64,000 bases of DNA, from assembly GCF_900109365.1 (NCBI RefSeq), contig NZ_FNZR01000008.1, positions 62,001-126,000 of the forward strand. The letters are read 5' to 3'. The position numbers were made by a program, and so were the translations under genes. The notes below the pieces were generated by a model, which saw nothing but the letters and a program-made list of their open reading frames with translations, did no database searches and had not been told where the DNA came from. The stretch comes from Parapedobacter koreensis. GTDB taxonomy: Bacteria > Bacteroidota > Bacteroidia > Sphingobacteriales > Sphingobacteriaceae. Position 1 is the first letter of the stretch. Every line of letters starts with the position of its first letter. Below are positions 1 to 8,644 of the stretch, piece by piece.

Positions 1-164
1 AAAAAGCCTTTGCCAACGATTTTTTCCCGTTCGATAGTACCACTCAGCGCCAAATAGGTATTGCTCGCATTGATGATGGTAAATACGGGGGCATTTGGAA
101 GCAGAATCAAGCATGGTGTAGGCAAAGCCTCAAACATCGCTGAATAATGCTTTTCGCTTATCAT
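1..164 (-). CDS. PAS-domain protein, N-terminal fragment cut by window edge
   Basis: On the minus strand an ATG at 164 opens a frame of 54 codons that runs off the left end. The visible peptide begins MISEKHYSAMFEALPTPCLI and continues with hydrophobic and Asn-Ala-Ser-Asn residues typical of the first strands of a PAS fold (a 'F..LP.p.lvL.p...i...N..yl..' pattern). In Bacteroidota such an N-terminus usually begins a PAS-containing sensor histidine kinase, but the kinase part lies outside the window, so only the PAS start is supported. It is read in the same direction as gdhA and follows it at about 300 bp, separated by a strong hairpin. Confidence 0.55.
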   Translation of the reverse strand, partial: MISEKHYSAMFEALPTPCLILLPNAPVFTIINASNTYLALSGTIEREKIVGKGF

Positions 165-465
165 AGCTGTGAACTAATATTACACTATTTTTGAACGAGT
201 AGAAAGACCTTAATTGAGCAATCTTACGATTACGGAAATAAAGTTAATGCCTTTTTTATTAAAATCCTAACTTTTCAGCTATAAACTTGTCGCAGTAGAT
301 AGGCGAAGGATCAGGACGAGGCATGCATGCTATCGAACAGGCGGCAACAGATAAAATATTCATGAAGGTTTAGTGGTGGAATACTGGAATGGACAGCGAA
401 ATGAAGCTATCGGGGTATCCAAAAAAGCACTTGTTTTTTTGGATACCCCGTTAAGCTTGAAAATA
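165..465. other. intergenic region with one strong hairpin
   Basis: About 300 bases lie between the PAS gene start and the gdhA stop. Apart from the 16-bp perfect inverted repeat next to gdhA I see no conserved coding frame and no tRNA. The short open frame across the hairpin (373-561, plus) is antisense to the gdhA end and has no recognisable protein character. A promoter for the PAS gene should lie here, but no clean TAnnTTTG element is visible on the minus strand. Confidence 0.6.
411..450 (-). terminator. perfect 16-bp inverted repeat after gdhA
   Basis: CGGGGTATCCAAAAAA at 411-426 is matched exactly by its reverse complement at 435-450, leaving an 8-base loop. It starts 15 bases past the gdhA stop codon, as expected for a transcription terminator of that gene. 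The A/T block sits inside the stem next to the loop and not after it, so it is not a textbook U-tract terminator. Confidence 0.6.
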
Positions 466-1902
466 TTACGGCCAAATACCCAGGTTTTGGTAAGAGCCGG
501 CGATTTTATCAATGGCACCTACGAAAGCGGCAGTCCGCAGCGTATCGATGGCTTTGTTTGAGTTTTTAATTTCCCTGATTTCGTGGTAAGCGCGTATCAT
601 GGTATCTTCCAGCCCGGAGTTGACCAGCTCCAATTCGTCTGCGCCCTTTACAATGGTCATCCGTTGGGCTGGGGTAAGTGACTTGCCCGTGATGGCCTCT
701 ACAGTGTTTACTAAATTGAGGTTGGCCATTTCTTCATACCGTTTATCCATGCGGCCAAAGGCCACGTGCGACAGGTTTTTCAGCCATTCAAAGTAAGATA
801 CCGTCACACCTCCTGCATTGCAATACATATCAGGGATAATAATCCCTCCCTTTTTGACGAATGCAGCTTCGGCGCCGGGAGTAGTGGGGCCGTTGGCACC
901 TTCGGCGATAATTTTAGCTTGGATGCGGCCGATATTTTCTTCGGTCAATTGGTTTTCCAATGCTGCGGGAACCAAGATGTCACAAGGCTGTTCCAACCCT
1001 TCTGCCGATGTCTTAAATTCTTTGGAAGCTTTTTTGTAGCCCAATATCGAACCCGTATTTTTACGGTGTTCGAGGATGGCATCCGGGTCTAAGCCATCCG
1101 GATTGTACAGTGCGCCATCGTACTCGCATATCCCCACGATGACAGCACCAAACTCCATCAGTACCTTTGCCGTATTGTATCCAACATTACCCAGCCCTTG
1201 TACAATTACCTTTTTTCCTGTGATGCCGGGCGTAAGGCCGATTTCCTTCATGTCTTCGGTGACATCCACGCATTCGCGTATGGCGATGGCCACACCGCGT
1301 CCGGTGGCGGCTTTGCGCCCATTGATGCCATGCAATGAAATCGGTTTGCCCGTCACGCATCCGAAAGCATCCAACTGCCCCGGATTCATTGTCGTATAGG
1401 TGTCGGCTATCCAGCTCATTTCCCGTTCTCCGGTGCCGTAATCGGGAGCAGGTACATCAATAGCAGGGCCGATAAAATTCTTCTTGATCAATTCAACAGT
1501 GTATCGCCGGGTAATATTCTCTAACTCGGCAACGGAGTAGTTTTTCGGGTTTATGGCAATTCCGCCCTTGGCGCCCCCAAATGGTACGTTGACAATGGCA
1601 CATTTGTACGTCATTAAGGCAGCGAGCGCCATCACCTCATCTTCATTGACCATTTCGCTGTACCGGATACCCCCCTTGGTGGGTGACATGTGTTGCGAAT
1701 GCTCAACCCGCCAAGCGTTGATTACTTCTAACGTGTCGCCTCTTCGGAAAGGGAAACTAAAACGATAAACGCTATTACACACCTTAATTTGGTTGAGCAA
1801 GCCTTGGGAATGCTTCGTGAATTGCGCTGCATGATCAAAAAATGCGGATACATCGTCAAAAAAATGGGGTTCCTGCGCTGTTTTTGCTATTGACTTAGCC
1901 AT
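466..1902 (-). CDS. gdhA: glutamate dehydrogenase (Glu/Leu/Phe/Val dehydrogenase family)
   Basis: This 478-residue cytoplasmic enzyme interconverts glutamate and 2-oxoglutarate plus ammonium with NAD(P). The N-terminal Glu/Leu/Phe/Val dehydrogenase domain contains three conserved lysines with the usual spacing, K76 (SPTKGGIR), K100 (MTYK) and K112 (PFGGAKGG), plus the catalytic aspartate D154 in VPAPDYGTG. The Rossmann nucleotide-binding loop GLGNVG is at 236-241. It is longer than the roughly 420-450 residues of many bacterial homologues, with an extended N-terminus and C-terminal helices. Leu, Phe and Val dehydrogenases share the fold, but the context and motifs fit glutamate. It is the last gene of a minus-strand run with the ccm genes, 70 bp after the ccmD-like gene, and ends just before a hairpin. 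Confidence 0.9.
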   Translation of the reverse strand: MAKSIAKTAQEPHFFDDVSAFFDHAAQFTKHSQGLLNQIKVCNSVYRFSFPFRRGDTLEVINAWRVEHSQHMSPTKGGIRYSEMVNEDEVMALAALMTYKCAIVNVPFGGAKGGIAINPKNYSVAELENITRRYTVELIKKNFIGPAIDVPAPDYGTGEREMSWIADTYTTMNPGQLDAFGCVTGKPISLHGINGRKAATGRGVAIAIRECVDVTEDMKEIGLTPGITGKKVIVQGLGNVGYNTAKVLMEFGAVIVGICEYDGALYNPDGLDPDAILEHRKNTGSILGYKKASKEFKTSAEGLEQPCDILVPAALENQLTEENIGRIQAKIIAEGANGPTTPGAEAAFVKKGGIIIPDMYCNAGGVTVSYFEWLKNLSHVAFGRMDKRYEEMANLNLVNTVEAITGKSLTPAQRMTIVKGADELELVNSGLEDTMIRAYHEIREIKNSNKAIDTLRTAAFVGAIDKIAGSYQNLGIWP

Positions 1903-1972
1903 AACAATAGTTATTATTAGATAATCGGTAATTTTAAATGAACAAGCAGCTTAACGGTGTTTCACGAATGTA

Positions 1973-2191
1973 CTAGTGTTTTTGCTGTTTTTCCAAGCGA
2001 GCAAGTTTCTTGTCGATGGTAAACAGGTAGATGGCGAGTCCTAAAAAGAGTACCACCAATACGGTCACCACTACATAAATTTTGCCTGAGCTGCGTAAAC
2101 CCGTGGCCATTTCGACCCCGGTGTTTGATTGCGCAAAACTACATATTAACCCATTGATAACTAATAGCAAAGAAAGAATTATCTTTTTCAT
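1973..2191 (-). CDS. CcmD-like small membrane protein
   Basis: This 72-residue protein has a signal-like hydrophobic start (MKKIILSLLLVINGLICSFA), a second membrane segment at about 38-58 (YVVVTVLVVLFLGLAIYLF) and a charged basic tail (DKKLARLEKQQKH). That layout, and its position directly after ccmC in an operon with ccmB, match the CcmD-family proteins of Bacteroidota cytochrome c maturation loci. CcmD helps release the heme-carrying chaperone from the exporter in system I. The frame also allows a TTG start four codons upstream (2203), but the ATG at 2191 is the natural start of the hydrophobic leader. Similarity at this length is weak, so the call depends on context. Confidence 0.65.
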   Translation of the reverse strand: MKKIILSLLLVINGLICSFAQSNTGVEMATGLRSSGKIYVVVTVLVVLFLGLAIYLFTIDKKLARLEKQQKH

Positions 2192-2259
2192 AGTGTTTTG
2201 CAATAAACGTTGTCAATTTTTGTTGTTTAATCGTTTTACAATTGTCATTATACCAAAGT

Positions 2260-2928
2260 TTATGCCGCTGTGGCTTGATGTTGGTATTCCAATTTGCGGA
2301 TGCGAAACCGTAAGGTCATCAGCCAGGTGCCGATGAGTATCCAGCCCAACGATGCGGGGTATAAGACCGCTTTCATTGAACCATCGAGATCAAATTGTCC
2401 AAACCCAGCATTCCCACCGCTGCCCGGATGGAGCGAATCGGTCGTCTTGGGCAGGATATACATCAGTACAATCATGATGGGAAAGGCAAAGACATTATAA
2501 ACAGCGGATATTTTCGCACGCTTTTGTTCTTCTTCCAGGGCATTGCGAAGCACCAAATAGGCTAAGTACATTAGGGTGGCAATGGCGGATCCATTAAGCT
2601 TGGGGTCATTGGGCCAGGGATCGCCCCATGTGAAATTGGCCCATAACATACCGCTGGCCAGTCCAAATATGCAGAATACGATGCCTACATTGACACTTTC
2701 AACGGCTACTAAATCATGTTGTGGATTGCCAGCAGCTAAGTATTTAATGCTGTAGACAACCGATATGAAATAGAGGGTAAACATGGTAAACCACATGGGT
2801 ACGTGGAAATACACATTGCGGATGGTTTCGTGCACGATGGGAAGAGCCGGTACTGGGCCCAATATACCCATGATAATGCTGTACAGCAGCAACAAAATAC
2901 CCAGGATTTTCCACCAATAGTGTTTCAT
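2260..2928 (-). CDS. ccmC: heme exporter / cytochrome c assembly protein CcmC (CcsA family)
   Basis: This 222-residue integral membrane protein has about six hydrophobic segments. CcmC presents heme in the membrane for loading onto CcmE during cytochrome c maturation. The heme-handling tryptophan-rich stretch is visible as TWGDPWPNDPKLNGS near residues 100-114, a variant of the WGxxWxWD motif. Candidate axial histidines are H42 (YFHVPMW) and H167 (TTDSLHPGS), on either side of that motif. It lies about 100 bp after ccmB and 68 bp before the ccmD-like gene, all on the minus strand. No ccmA or ccmE gene is present in the window, so the rest of the system must be elsewhere. Confidence 0.9.
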   Translation of the reverse strand: MKHYWWKILGILLLLYSIIMGILGPVPALPIVHETIRNVYFHVPMWFTMFTLYFISVVYSIKYLAAGNPQHDLVAVESVNVGIVFCIFGLASGMLWANFTWGDPWPNDPKLNGSAIATLMYLAYLVLRNALEEEQKRAKISAVYNVFAFPIMIVLMYILPKTTDSLHPGSGGNAGFGQFDLDGSMKAVLYPASLGWILIGTWLMTLRFRIRKLEYQHQATAA

Positions 2929-2960
2929 TGAAAGTGATATTGAACAACGATATAATGATT

Positions 2961-3017
2961 AAGGAGCAAAGATAGGAAATGAACGTTAAAGTCTTTGTTC
3001 CTAATATCCTTGTTCCT
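2961..3017. repeat. purine/pyrimidine-biased intergenic repeat
   Basis: The gap between ccmB and ccmC carries units resembling GGAACAAAGA and GGAACAAGGAT (read on the minus strand at about 2991-3017) and a related copy on the plus strand at about 2961-2983. The same AGAACAAAGAACAAGGAT wording recurs upstream of maeB at 36521-36545. This suggests a dispersed low-complexity intergenic repeat of this genome. Confidence 0.4.
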
Positions 3018-3029
3018 CCCTCTCACCAA

Positions 3030-3689
3030 TCAGTCTCGCCAAAGGTAAGGAAATAACAATAAAGAAATAGCAATGGTGATCATGTTGATGGCAAGAAGTA
3101 CAACCAATTCGTCATAGCTGACACTGCGATCCAAGCCGTCCATTGCGTTCTTGGAAACCTTGATAAGCACAAGAAGCAGGGGGATAATGATAGGGAAGCT
3201 TAGCACGGCCATCAGCGTGCTGTTGTTGCCTGCTTTTGCGCTTATTCCTGAAACCATGGTGAAGACGGAGGCGAACCCCGTGCTCCCCAAAAAGACAGTG
3301 AGCAAATAGAGTGTAGGATCACCAAGGGGATTCTGGAAGATTACGGAATATACCAAATAGGCTATCGCTGAAAGCAATAGCATGACAAGCATATTGTAAA
3401 TGATTTTCGAAAGGATAACGGCCTTTGCGCTTGCTAAGGTATAATAATACAACTGGCGGCTGTGGCTCTCTTGCACAAAGCTTTTGTTGATGGCATTGAC
3501 TGACGCAAATAAGAGGATAATCCAAAACAACGCATTCCATGTTGTAGGATCCACGGATTTGAATGCTTGATAGCATACAAAAACCGTGGATACTACATAA
3601 AGTAAAATGCTATTGATGGCATACTTGGAACGCCATTCCAATACGACGTCTTTGTGGACGAGGGATTTGACCTCTTTGAGCAAACTCAT
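3030..3689 (-). CDS. ccmB: heme exporter permease CcmB
   Basis: This 219-residue polytopic membrane protein is the permease of the CcmAB ABC complex of system I cytochrome c maturation. The N-terminus (LVHKDVVLEWRSKYAINSILLYVV) has the charged, amphipathic form characteristic of CcmB, followed by about six membrane spans up to ALLINMITIAISLLLFPYLW-like C-terminal hydrophobics. The cognate ATPase CcmA is not encoded nearby. The gene is first of the ccmB-ccmC-ccmD-like series, 48 bp after the YtxH-like gene and in the same direction. Confidence 0.88.
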   Translation of the reverse strand: MSLLKEVKSLVHKDVVLEWRSKYAINSILLYVVSTVFVCYQAFKSVDPTTWNALFWIILLFASVNAINKSFVQESHSRQLYYYTLASAKAVILSKIIYNMLVMLLLSAIAYLVYSVIFQNPLGDPTLYLLTVFLGSTGFASVFTMVSGISAKAGNNSTLMAVLSFPIIIPLLLVLIKVSKNAMDGLDRSVSYDELVVLLAINMITIAISLLLFPYLWRD

Positions 3690-3737
3690 TCCCGCAAAGA
3701 TACGATTCGCAAGGCATTTTTGTGGGAGAAGCGAAAT

Positions 3738-4082
3738 CTAAATTTCCTCTTCGACCTTCTGCTTCGCTGTTTTGACGGCTTTGCTTGCATTATCGATGCC
3801 ATCCTTGGCCAATCGATCGGCCTTATGGATGGCTGCTTGGCCTTTGCTCCGTGCCTGCGCACGTAAATCGTCGAGTTCATGGGCAGCGCGGTTGGCTAAT
3901 TTAGAGGCTTCGCGTATGCTCTTTTTTGTACTTTTCCGGATGGAACTGGAGAGCTCACGTATGCCATCACTTGCGCGGTCCAATTGTTTGCGGCCTTCCT
4001 TTGTGCCCAACAGTAGCCAAGCTACGGTACCGGCTGCCAATCCTACCAACGCATACGTAACGATACTGTTTTTTGTGTTCAT
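3738..4082 (-). CDS. YtxH-like membrane-anchored protein
   Basis: This 114-residue protein has one N-terminal membrane span (about residues 8-26, VTYALVGLAAGTVAWLLLGT) followed directly by TKEGRKQLD. The GT-K-GR-K pattern after the span is the hallmark of the YtxH family. The rest is a long charged amphipathic helix, rich in Lys, Ala, Ser and Arg, likely a coiled coil. Family members are often stress-linked, but their biochemical role is not established. It sits between the ABC exporter and ccmB on the minus strand with 74 and 48 bp gaps. Confidence 0.75.
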   Translation of the reverse strand: MNTKNSIVTYALVGLAAGTVAWLLLGTKEGRKQLDRASDGIRELSSSIRKSTKKSIREASKLANRAAHELDDLRAQARSKGQAAIHKADRLAKDGIDNASKAVKTAKQKVEEEI

Positions 4083-4156
4083 CTTGTTGTCCTTTTAATT
4101 ATGTTTCGCTTTCACTTTTTATACCTTAAGAACAACGGCATGCAAAAAAAGTTTTC

Positions 4157-5992
4157 TTACGTGGCCCATTTATCCGCCAGCTGGAGCTTATAGAGATGAT
4201 GATATAATCCTTCGCCTTTGTCCATAAGTTCTTCATGGGTGCCTGAAGCGACCACCTGGCCGCATTCGACGACGACGATTTGATCGGCTTCCCGGATGGT
4301 AGAAAGCCGATGGGCGATGATGATGGACGTGCGATTCTTCATCAATTCCTCCAGCGCTTGCTGTACTTGCCGTTCGGACTCGGAGTCTAATGAAGAGGTG
4401 GCCTCATCAAGAATTAAAATAGCGGGATCTTTGAGTAAAGCCCGGGCAATGGCGATACGCTGGCGCTGGCCGCCGGACAATTTTACGCCACGTTCGCCAA
4501 CCACGGTGTCATATCCCTCGGGAAAATCCATGATAAAGTCGTGCGCATTGGCCCGTTGGGCGGCAGTAATGATTTCACCCGCATCGGCATCCAGCCTTCC
4601 GTAGGCTATATTTTCACGAATAGTACCCCCAAAGAGCAATACATCTTGTGGTACAATGGCCACTTGGTGACGAATATCAGTCAATGGGTAACTGCCCGCT
4701 TCATGGCCATCAAATAAAATGCGGCCGCTACCGGGCTTGTAAAATTGCAAGATCAGGGCAGCGATGGTAGATTTGCCTGTACCGCTTGGCCCCACAATGG
4801 CGATCTTTTTGCCTGCCTGTACCTCGAATGATACGTTTTTCAAGACGGTGATTTCGCGCCGGGACGGGTAGGTAAACGTAACATTTTCAAATGCAATATG
4901 CCCAGTTATCAGGTTTTTGATGGTTTTATCTTCCTGTAATAAACCGATATCCTCCTGCGGCTCATCCAAAATCTCGATGACGCGCTCACTGGCACCTATC
5001 GCTTTTTGAATGTTGGCGTATAGCTCCGGAAAGCTGCCCATCGATCCTGCCACAAATATGGAGTAAAGGATATAAGTGGTCAGATCGCCGACGGATATGT
5101 CACCCGAAGCCACCAATGCCGAGCCATACCAGATAACAGCTACTACTGCGCCGAAGAGGCAGAATATAATAAAAGACGCAAAGATGCCGCGGTATGTAGC
5201 CCCCTTGACGGCGATATCGACCACAGCTTGGAGTGTCTTGGAATAGCGTGCTGCTTCGTAGGCTTCATTGACGAATGCTTTCACATTGCTGATGCCCTGA
5301 AGCGTTTCCTGTACTACGGTGTTTGACTCGGCCAACTTGTCCTGTGCTTTGCGCGATAGCTTGCGGATAAATCGGCCGAAGACAACGGCTACCACCACCA
5401 GTATAGGTAAAATACTTAGATTGAGTAAGGTGAGCTTGCCTGAAACAATGAATAGTAAGCATACGCCGCCGTTGAGCAGGACAACCTGCCTGATGATTTC
5501 CGCTAACGTCGTCGTCATGGTGTCCTGTATCTGTGCCAAGTCGGCGGAAAGGCGGCTGTTTAATTCACCTACTCTTCTGTTGGCAAAGAAATCAAGTGGC
5601 AGCGTGATCAGTGTATAGTACGAATCACGGCGGATATCTGCGAGGGATTTTTCGGCTACCTCCACAAAGAGGCGTATCCGGAAAAACGACACAACCGATT
5701 GGGCAAATAGGATGAGGAATGCAATTATTCCGATGGTGCGGATGTCTGCCGGAATCCATGCATAACCTTGTTTGCCTTGGGCGGCATCGATCATGGCACC
5801 CAACAGTGCGGGAAAGGTGAGCGCTGTCAAGCTGGATAAAAACAAAAAGACCATGCCGATGATGAATTTCATCCGGTATGGTTTGAGGTAGGCCAGCAAC
5901 TTGGCAGCCTTCCTAAGCGTTGTCTTGGTGAGCTTTGGTTTGGGTAGATCCTCCGATGGCGTATCCCCACTATTTAACCGTTGTCTTGCCAT
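4157..5992 (-). CDS. ABC exporter, fused permease and ATPase (MsbA/MdlB-like)
   Basis: This 611-residue half-transporter has a type I exporter membrane domain (about residues 40-330, six spans) and a C-terminal nucleotide-binding domain. Motifs are Walker A GPSGTGKST (401-409), Q-loop glutamine at 449, signature LSGGQRQ (505-511), Walker B ILILDE (525-530) followed by the D-loop SSLD, and the switch histidine in AHRLST. It probably works as a homodimer in the inner membrane exporting a lipid, drug or peptide; the substrate cannot be told. It stands alone, followed by the YtxH-like gene after a gap of about 75 bp. A -7-like element (TACTTTTG on the minus strand, 6018-6025) lies 26 bases upstream of the ATG. 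Confidence 0.9.
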   Translation of the reverse strand: MARQRLNSGDTPSEDLPKPKLTKTTLRKAAKLLAYLKPYRMKFIIGMVFLFLSSLTALTFPALLGAMIDAAQGKQGYAWIPADIRTIGIIAFLILFAQSVVSFFRIRLFVEVAEKSLADIRRDSYYTLITLPLDFFANRRVGELNSRLSADLAQIQDTMTTTLAEIIRQVVLLNGGVCLLFIVSGKLTLLNLSILPILVVVAVVFGRFIRKLSRKAQDKLAESNTVVQETLQGISNVKAFVNEAYEAARYSKTLQAVVDIAVKGATYRGIFASFIIFCLFGAVVAVIWYGSALVASGDISVGDLTTYILYSIFVAGSMGSFPELYANIQKAIGASERVIEILDEPQEDIGLLQEDKTIKNLITGHIAFENVTFTYPSRREITVLKNVSFEVQAGKKIAIVGPSGTGKSTIAALILQFYKPGSGRILFDGHEAGSYPLTDIRHQVAIVPQDVLLFGGTIRENIAYGRLDADAGEIITAAQRANAHDFIMDFPEGYDTVVGERGVKLSGGQRQRIAIARALLKDPAILILDEATSSLDSESERQVQQALEELMKNRTSIIIAHRLSTIREADQIVVVECGQVVASGTHEELMDKGEGLYHHLYKLQLADKWAT

Positions 5993-6017
5993 GTCCTATA
6001 ACTAAAAACTATAAGGG

Positions 6018-6025
6018 CAAAAGTA
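6018..6025 (-). promoter_or_regulatory. candidate Bacteroidota -7 element for the ABC exporter
   Basis: The minus strand reads TACTTTTG, matching the TAnnTTTG -7 consensus of Bacteroidota, 26 bases before the exporter start. No clear -33 TTTG is seen at the expected distance. Confidence 0.35.
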
Positions 6026-6047
6026 TAGACAATAATGCGTTAGCATA

Positions 6048-6590
6048 TCACGTTTTCGTCAATTTTTGACGGTTGATAAACACATACGTGATACCGCCCA
6101 ATAGTATTAGCCCCAGCAATACGGCAATGCCCTCATAAATTTGATTGGTTTTTTCGAGGCCATTGATTTCGCTGGCCAATTGTTCCTGCTGAAGCTGTAG
6201 CTTGCTGATGGTCTTTATATAGCCATTGATACGGCCATCAAATTCGGACGCCTGATCGGCTATCTGCGACTTTTCAAAGTCCTTATAGTCTAACAGCATT
6301 TTTGTTTCGCGGAAGATGTCATTGTCCATCAATACAATTTGCTTGAGGATGTCAATGGATGCCTGCATGTCTTTTTTTGTTTTCAGGCCAAAGATGCCGG
6401 TGCGCCTTTTGAGGCTTTCGTCAAATTGACCAAAGCGCTGGCTGCGCTGGGTCAACAGTTCGTTTACCTTTTGGCGTTGGTTTTCATAGCCCAAAGTGTC
6501 AGCCGCTTGGCGCTGGGCCATGGATGGGGTAAAGGTGAGCAGCAAGGCACAACTTGCTAACAGGAGGCGTATGGGGGAAAACTTCATCAT
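6048..6590 (-). CDS. secreted coiled-coil protein with C-terminal membrane anchor
   Basis: This 180-residue protein of unknown function has a cleavable-looking signal peptide (FSPIRLLLASCALLLTFTPSMAQ, cut near residue 25) and a long charged helical region (about 30-145) with heptad-like Leu/Ile spacing. A C-terminal membrane span follows (IYEGIAVLLGLILLGGITYVFI, about 152-173) and then a short basic tail. It should be exposed to the periplasm, anchored at its C-terminus. It starts 7 bases after the stop of the SAM hydroxide adenosyltransferase-like gene, so the two are probably co-transcribed. A functional link is not known to me. A second ATG one codon in is equally possible. Confidence 0.6.
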   Translation of the reverse strand: MMKFSPIRLLLASCALLLTFTPSMAQRQAADTLGYENQRQKVNELLTQRSQRFGQFDESLKRRTGIFGLKTKKDMQASIDILKQIVLMDNDIFRETKMLLDYKDFEKSQIADQASEFDGRINGYIKTISKLQLQQEQLASEINGLEKTNQIYEGIAVLLGLILLGGITYVFINRQKLTKT

Positions 6591-6596
6591 ATGTGT

Positions 6597-7376
6597 TCAT
6601 TTACGAAATTCCACGCGGATGATATCTCCTTTGTGAAGCCCGAGCAGCCCGCTCGCATTGCCTTTATTGATGGCTATCTCCAGGTAATTGCTGATGCCGA
6701 AGAGGCAAAGTTTTTCGCCTTCAGGCACTTCATTGTAATGCCAGCTCATTTGGTCAATCGTCTCGTTGCGTCTGAAATATAAGACAAAATTACGGCCGCG
6801 CTGTACTTTGTTAAATAGTTCTTTGCTGATGTTGCTAATTACATTGCCAAATGAATCGATGAATACAACATTGCCTCGCAAGCTGTCTTTTTCTACTACG
6901 GGCTGTACCAAGGTGCGATCCACTACTGCATTTACCGGATCTCCGATGTCGGTAAGTCTGCCGCCTTTTGCAAGGTGACATGCCGCCTTGGCAAAAATAT
7001 CGGTCAGCGGAAAATGCAGGTACTTCAAATCCTGGATGATATTCAGTTCTACAGCGTCTGTAGGCGGCCCTTCCAATATCAATGAAAAAATACCATTGTC
7101 TGCACCGATAAAAAAATGGCCATTGTACTGTAAAGCAAGATAACGGGTGTCCTGGTTGAATACGGAATCGATACCAATGAGATGGACGGTGTTTTCCGGA
7201 AAATACCTATACGCATTTTTTAAGACGAATGCCGCATACTGAATGTCAAAGGGAGGGATTTCATGGGATATGTCCACCAACTGCACAGCAGGGAATTGGC
7301 TAATGATACTGCCCTTAAGTGCAGCTTGATAAAAATCTTTATTCCCTAAATCTGTTGTTAAGGTAATGACACCCAT
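6597..7376 (-). CDS. SAM hydroxide adenosyltransferase (DUF62 / SAM hydrolase family)
   Basis: This 259-residue cytoplasmic enzyme belongs to the family related to fluorinase and chlorinase, which hydrolyses S-adenosylmethionine to adenosine and methionine. The start GVITLTTDLGNKDFY carries the conserved T-D-F/L-G-xx-D pattern that binds the ribose. DISHEIPPFDIQYAAF matches the family's D-I-xH-xI-xxxd-i..aa region, and the C-terminal domain contains VVFIDSFGNVISNI (family F-G-N-xxT/SN). I chose the ATG at 7376 because family members begin with this strand. An upstream in-frame ATG pair at 7424/7421 would add 16 residues with no family character. The physiological role in Bacteroidota is not settled. 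Confidence 0.8.
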   Translation of the reverse strand: MGVITLTTDLGNKDFYQAALKGSIISQFPAVQLVDISHEIPPFDIQYAAFVLKNAYRYFPENTVHLIGIDSVFNQDTRYLALQYNGHFFIGADNGIFSLILEGPPTDAVELNIIQDLKYLHFPLTDIFAKAACHLAKGGRLTDIGDPVNAVVDRTLVQPVVEKDSLRGNVVFIDSFGNVISNISKELFNKVQRGRNFVLYFRRNETIDQMSWHYNEVPEGEKLCLFGISNYLEIAINKGNASGLLGLHKGDIIRVEFRK

Positions 7377-7483
7377 ACCCGCCTTGATTGCAATCGATGC
7401 AAACTTAGATAAACTTGGCATCATTTAAAAATTGTCCGTAAAGTAGATTTTTTATTTCGCCGATACGAATTGCAATTTATCGC

Positions 7484-7491
7484 TATATTTG
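7484..7491 (+). promoter_or_regulatory. candidate -7 element for the phoH operon
   Basis: TATATTTG fits TAnnTTTG and lies about 110 bases before phoH in the divergent gap. A -33 match is not convincing. Confidence 0.35.
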
Positions 7492-7602
7492 AGGGCAGTA
7501 AGAAGCGGAATGAGGGGAATGCTAGCAGGAGTTGGATATAAAATAGAAGAAAAGGGAAATGCTGGTGGCCGATGGCTGGCAGCAGATAGCTAACTGAAGA
7601 AT

Positions 7603-8568
7603 TTGAGCGAATTAAACATTACCTTAGAATATGTGAACCCCGCCGTGTTATGGGGGGCGCAAAACGAACACTTCGAGGTGTTCAAAAAGCAGTTTCCGAA
7701 ATTGCGGATTGTCGCCAGGGGCAACGAGGTGAAACTATTAGGGGATGGGCGTGAAATCTCCTTGTTCAAGGAAAGTTTTGACAAAGTAATTGCCCATATT
7801 GAGCAATATAATAGCTTGACCGCTAACGATGTGGAGACGATTCTTGGGGCTCCGGTATCGTCGGATATATCCAAAAAAATGGATCATCCTGTGGCAAGCA
7901 GCCATGTCGGTGGGGAGCCCATTGTCTTCGGGCCCAACGGTATTGTTGTCAAAGCGCGGACGGCGAACCAACGGCGGATGGTGGAAAGTATCATTAAGAA
8001 TGATATCTTATTTGCCATTGGCCCAGCTGGAACAGGTAAAACATATACCGCAGTGGCATTGGCTGTACGGGCATTGCGTAATAAGGAAATACGGCGCATC
8101 ATCCTGACGAGGCCTGCGGTGGAGGCGGGTGAAAACCTGGGATTCCTGCCCGGCGACCTCAAGGAAAAGGTAGATCCCTACTTACGGCCACTTTACGATG
8201 CGTTGGATGATATGATTCCGGCTGAAAAATTGAAGATTTTTTTGGAAAACCGGACGATAGAAGTCGCTCCCCTGGCTTTCATGCGGGGCCGTACGCTGGA
8301 CAATTGTTTCGTTATCTTAGATGAAGCTCAGAATGCCACCGATATGCAGATGAAAATGTTCCTGACCCGGATGGGACCTACGGCCAAGTTTATTGTTACC
8401 GGAGACGTTACACAGATTGATCTTCCCAAAAAGCAACAATCGGGATTGCAGACTGCACTGAGATTACTGGATGACGTTGAAGGGATAGATATCATTTACC
8501 TGAGCGGCGGGGATGTCGTGCGGCACAAACTCGTGAGACGTATCTTGGAGGCGTACGGGGATATTTAG
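7603..8568 (+). CDS. phoH: PhoH-family ATPase
   Basis: This 321-residue protein has an N-terminal KH-like/PhoH-associated part (residues 1-100) and a PhoH ATPase domain with Walker A GPAGTGKT (140-147), a [16 protein letters not shown] segment typical of the family, and Walker [11 protein letters not shown] (235-244). PhoH proteins are RNA-associated nucleotide-binding proteins, often linked to ribosome or rRNA metabolism (YbeZ-like). The start is probably TTG at 7603: the frame is closed by TAA at 7591-7593 and the only other option is CTG at 7594, while the peptide from TTG begins exactly like family members ([18 protein letters not shown]). It is the first gene of a plus-strand series leading to purC. 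Confidence 0.9.
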   Translation: MSELNITLEYVNPAVLWGAQNEHFEVFKKQFPKLRIVARGNEVKLLGDGREISLFKESFDKVIAHIEQYNSLTANDVETILGAPVSSDISKKMDHPVASSHVGGEPIVFGPNGIVVKARTANQRRMVESIIKNDILFAIGPAGTGKTYTAVALAVRALRNKEIRRIILTRPAVEAGENLGFLPGDLKEKVDPYLRPLYDALDDMIPAEKLKIFLENRTIEVAPLAFMRGRTLDNCFVILDEAQNATDMQMKMFLTRMGPTAKFIVTGDVTQIDLPKKQQSGLQTALRLLDDVEGIDIIYLSGGDVVRHKLVRRILEAYGDI

Positions 8569-8644
8569 TCGGGAGTCTGAAAGGAGTCAGAAGTCGGGCG
8601 TCCGAAAACGGATAGTTGGACGCCGAAAAGTCGAAAGCAGAAAA
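8569..8644. repeat. imperfect intergenic GTCGG/GTCCGAAA repeat
   Basis: The gap between phoH and purC consists of degenerate units of the form AGTCGG(GA/GC)GTC(T/C)GAAA, for example at 8568-8582, 8590-8606 and 8614-8636. No protein frame is supported. Short degenerate GTCGGAAAGTC-type intergenic repeats of this kind are familiar from Sphingobacteriaceae genomes, although I cannot count copies genome-wide here. Confidence 0.45.

Noticed and set aside
373-561. plus-strand open frame of 62 codons
   Set aside because: It spans the gdhA hairpin and the antisense of the gdhA end; no start context or protein-like composition.
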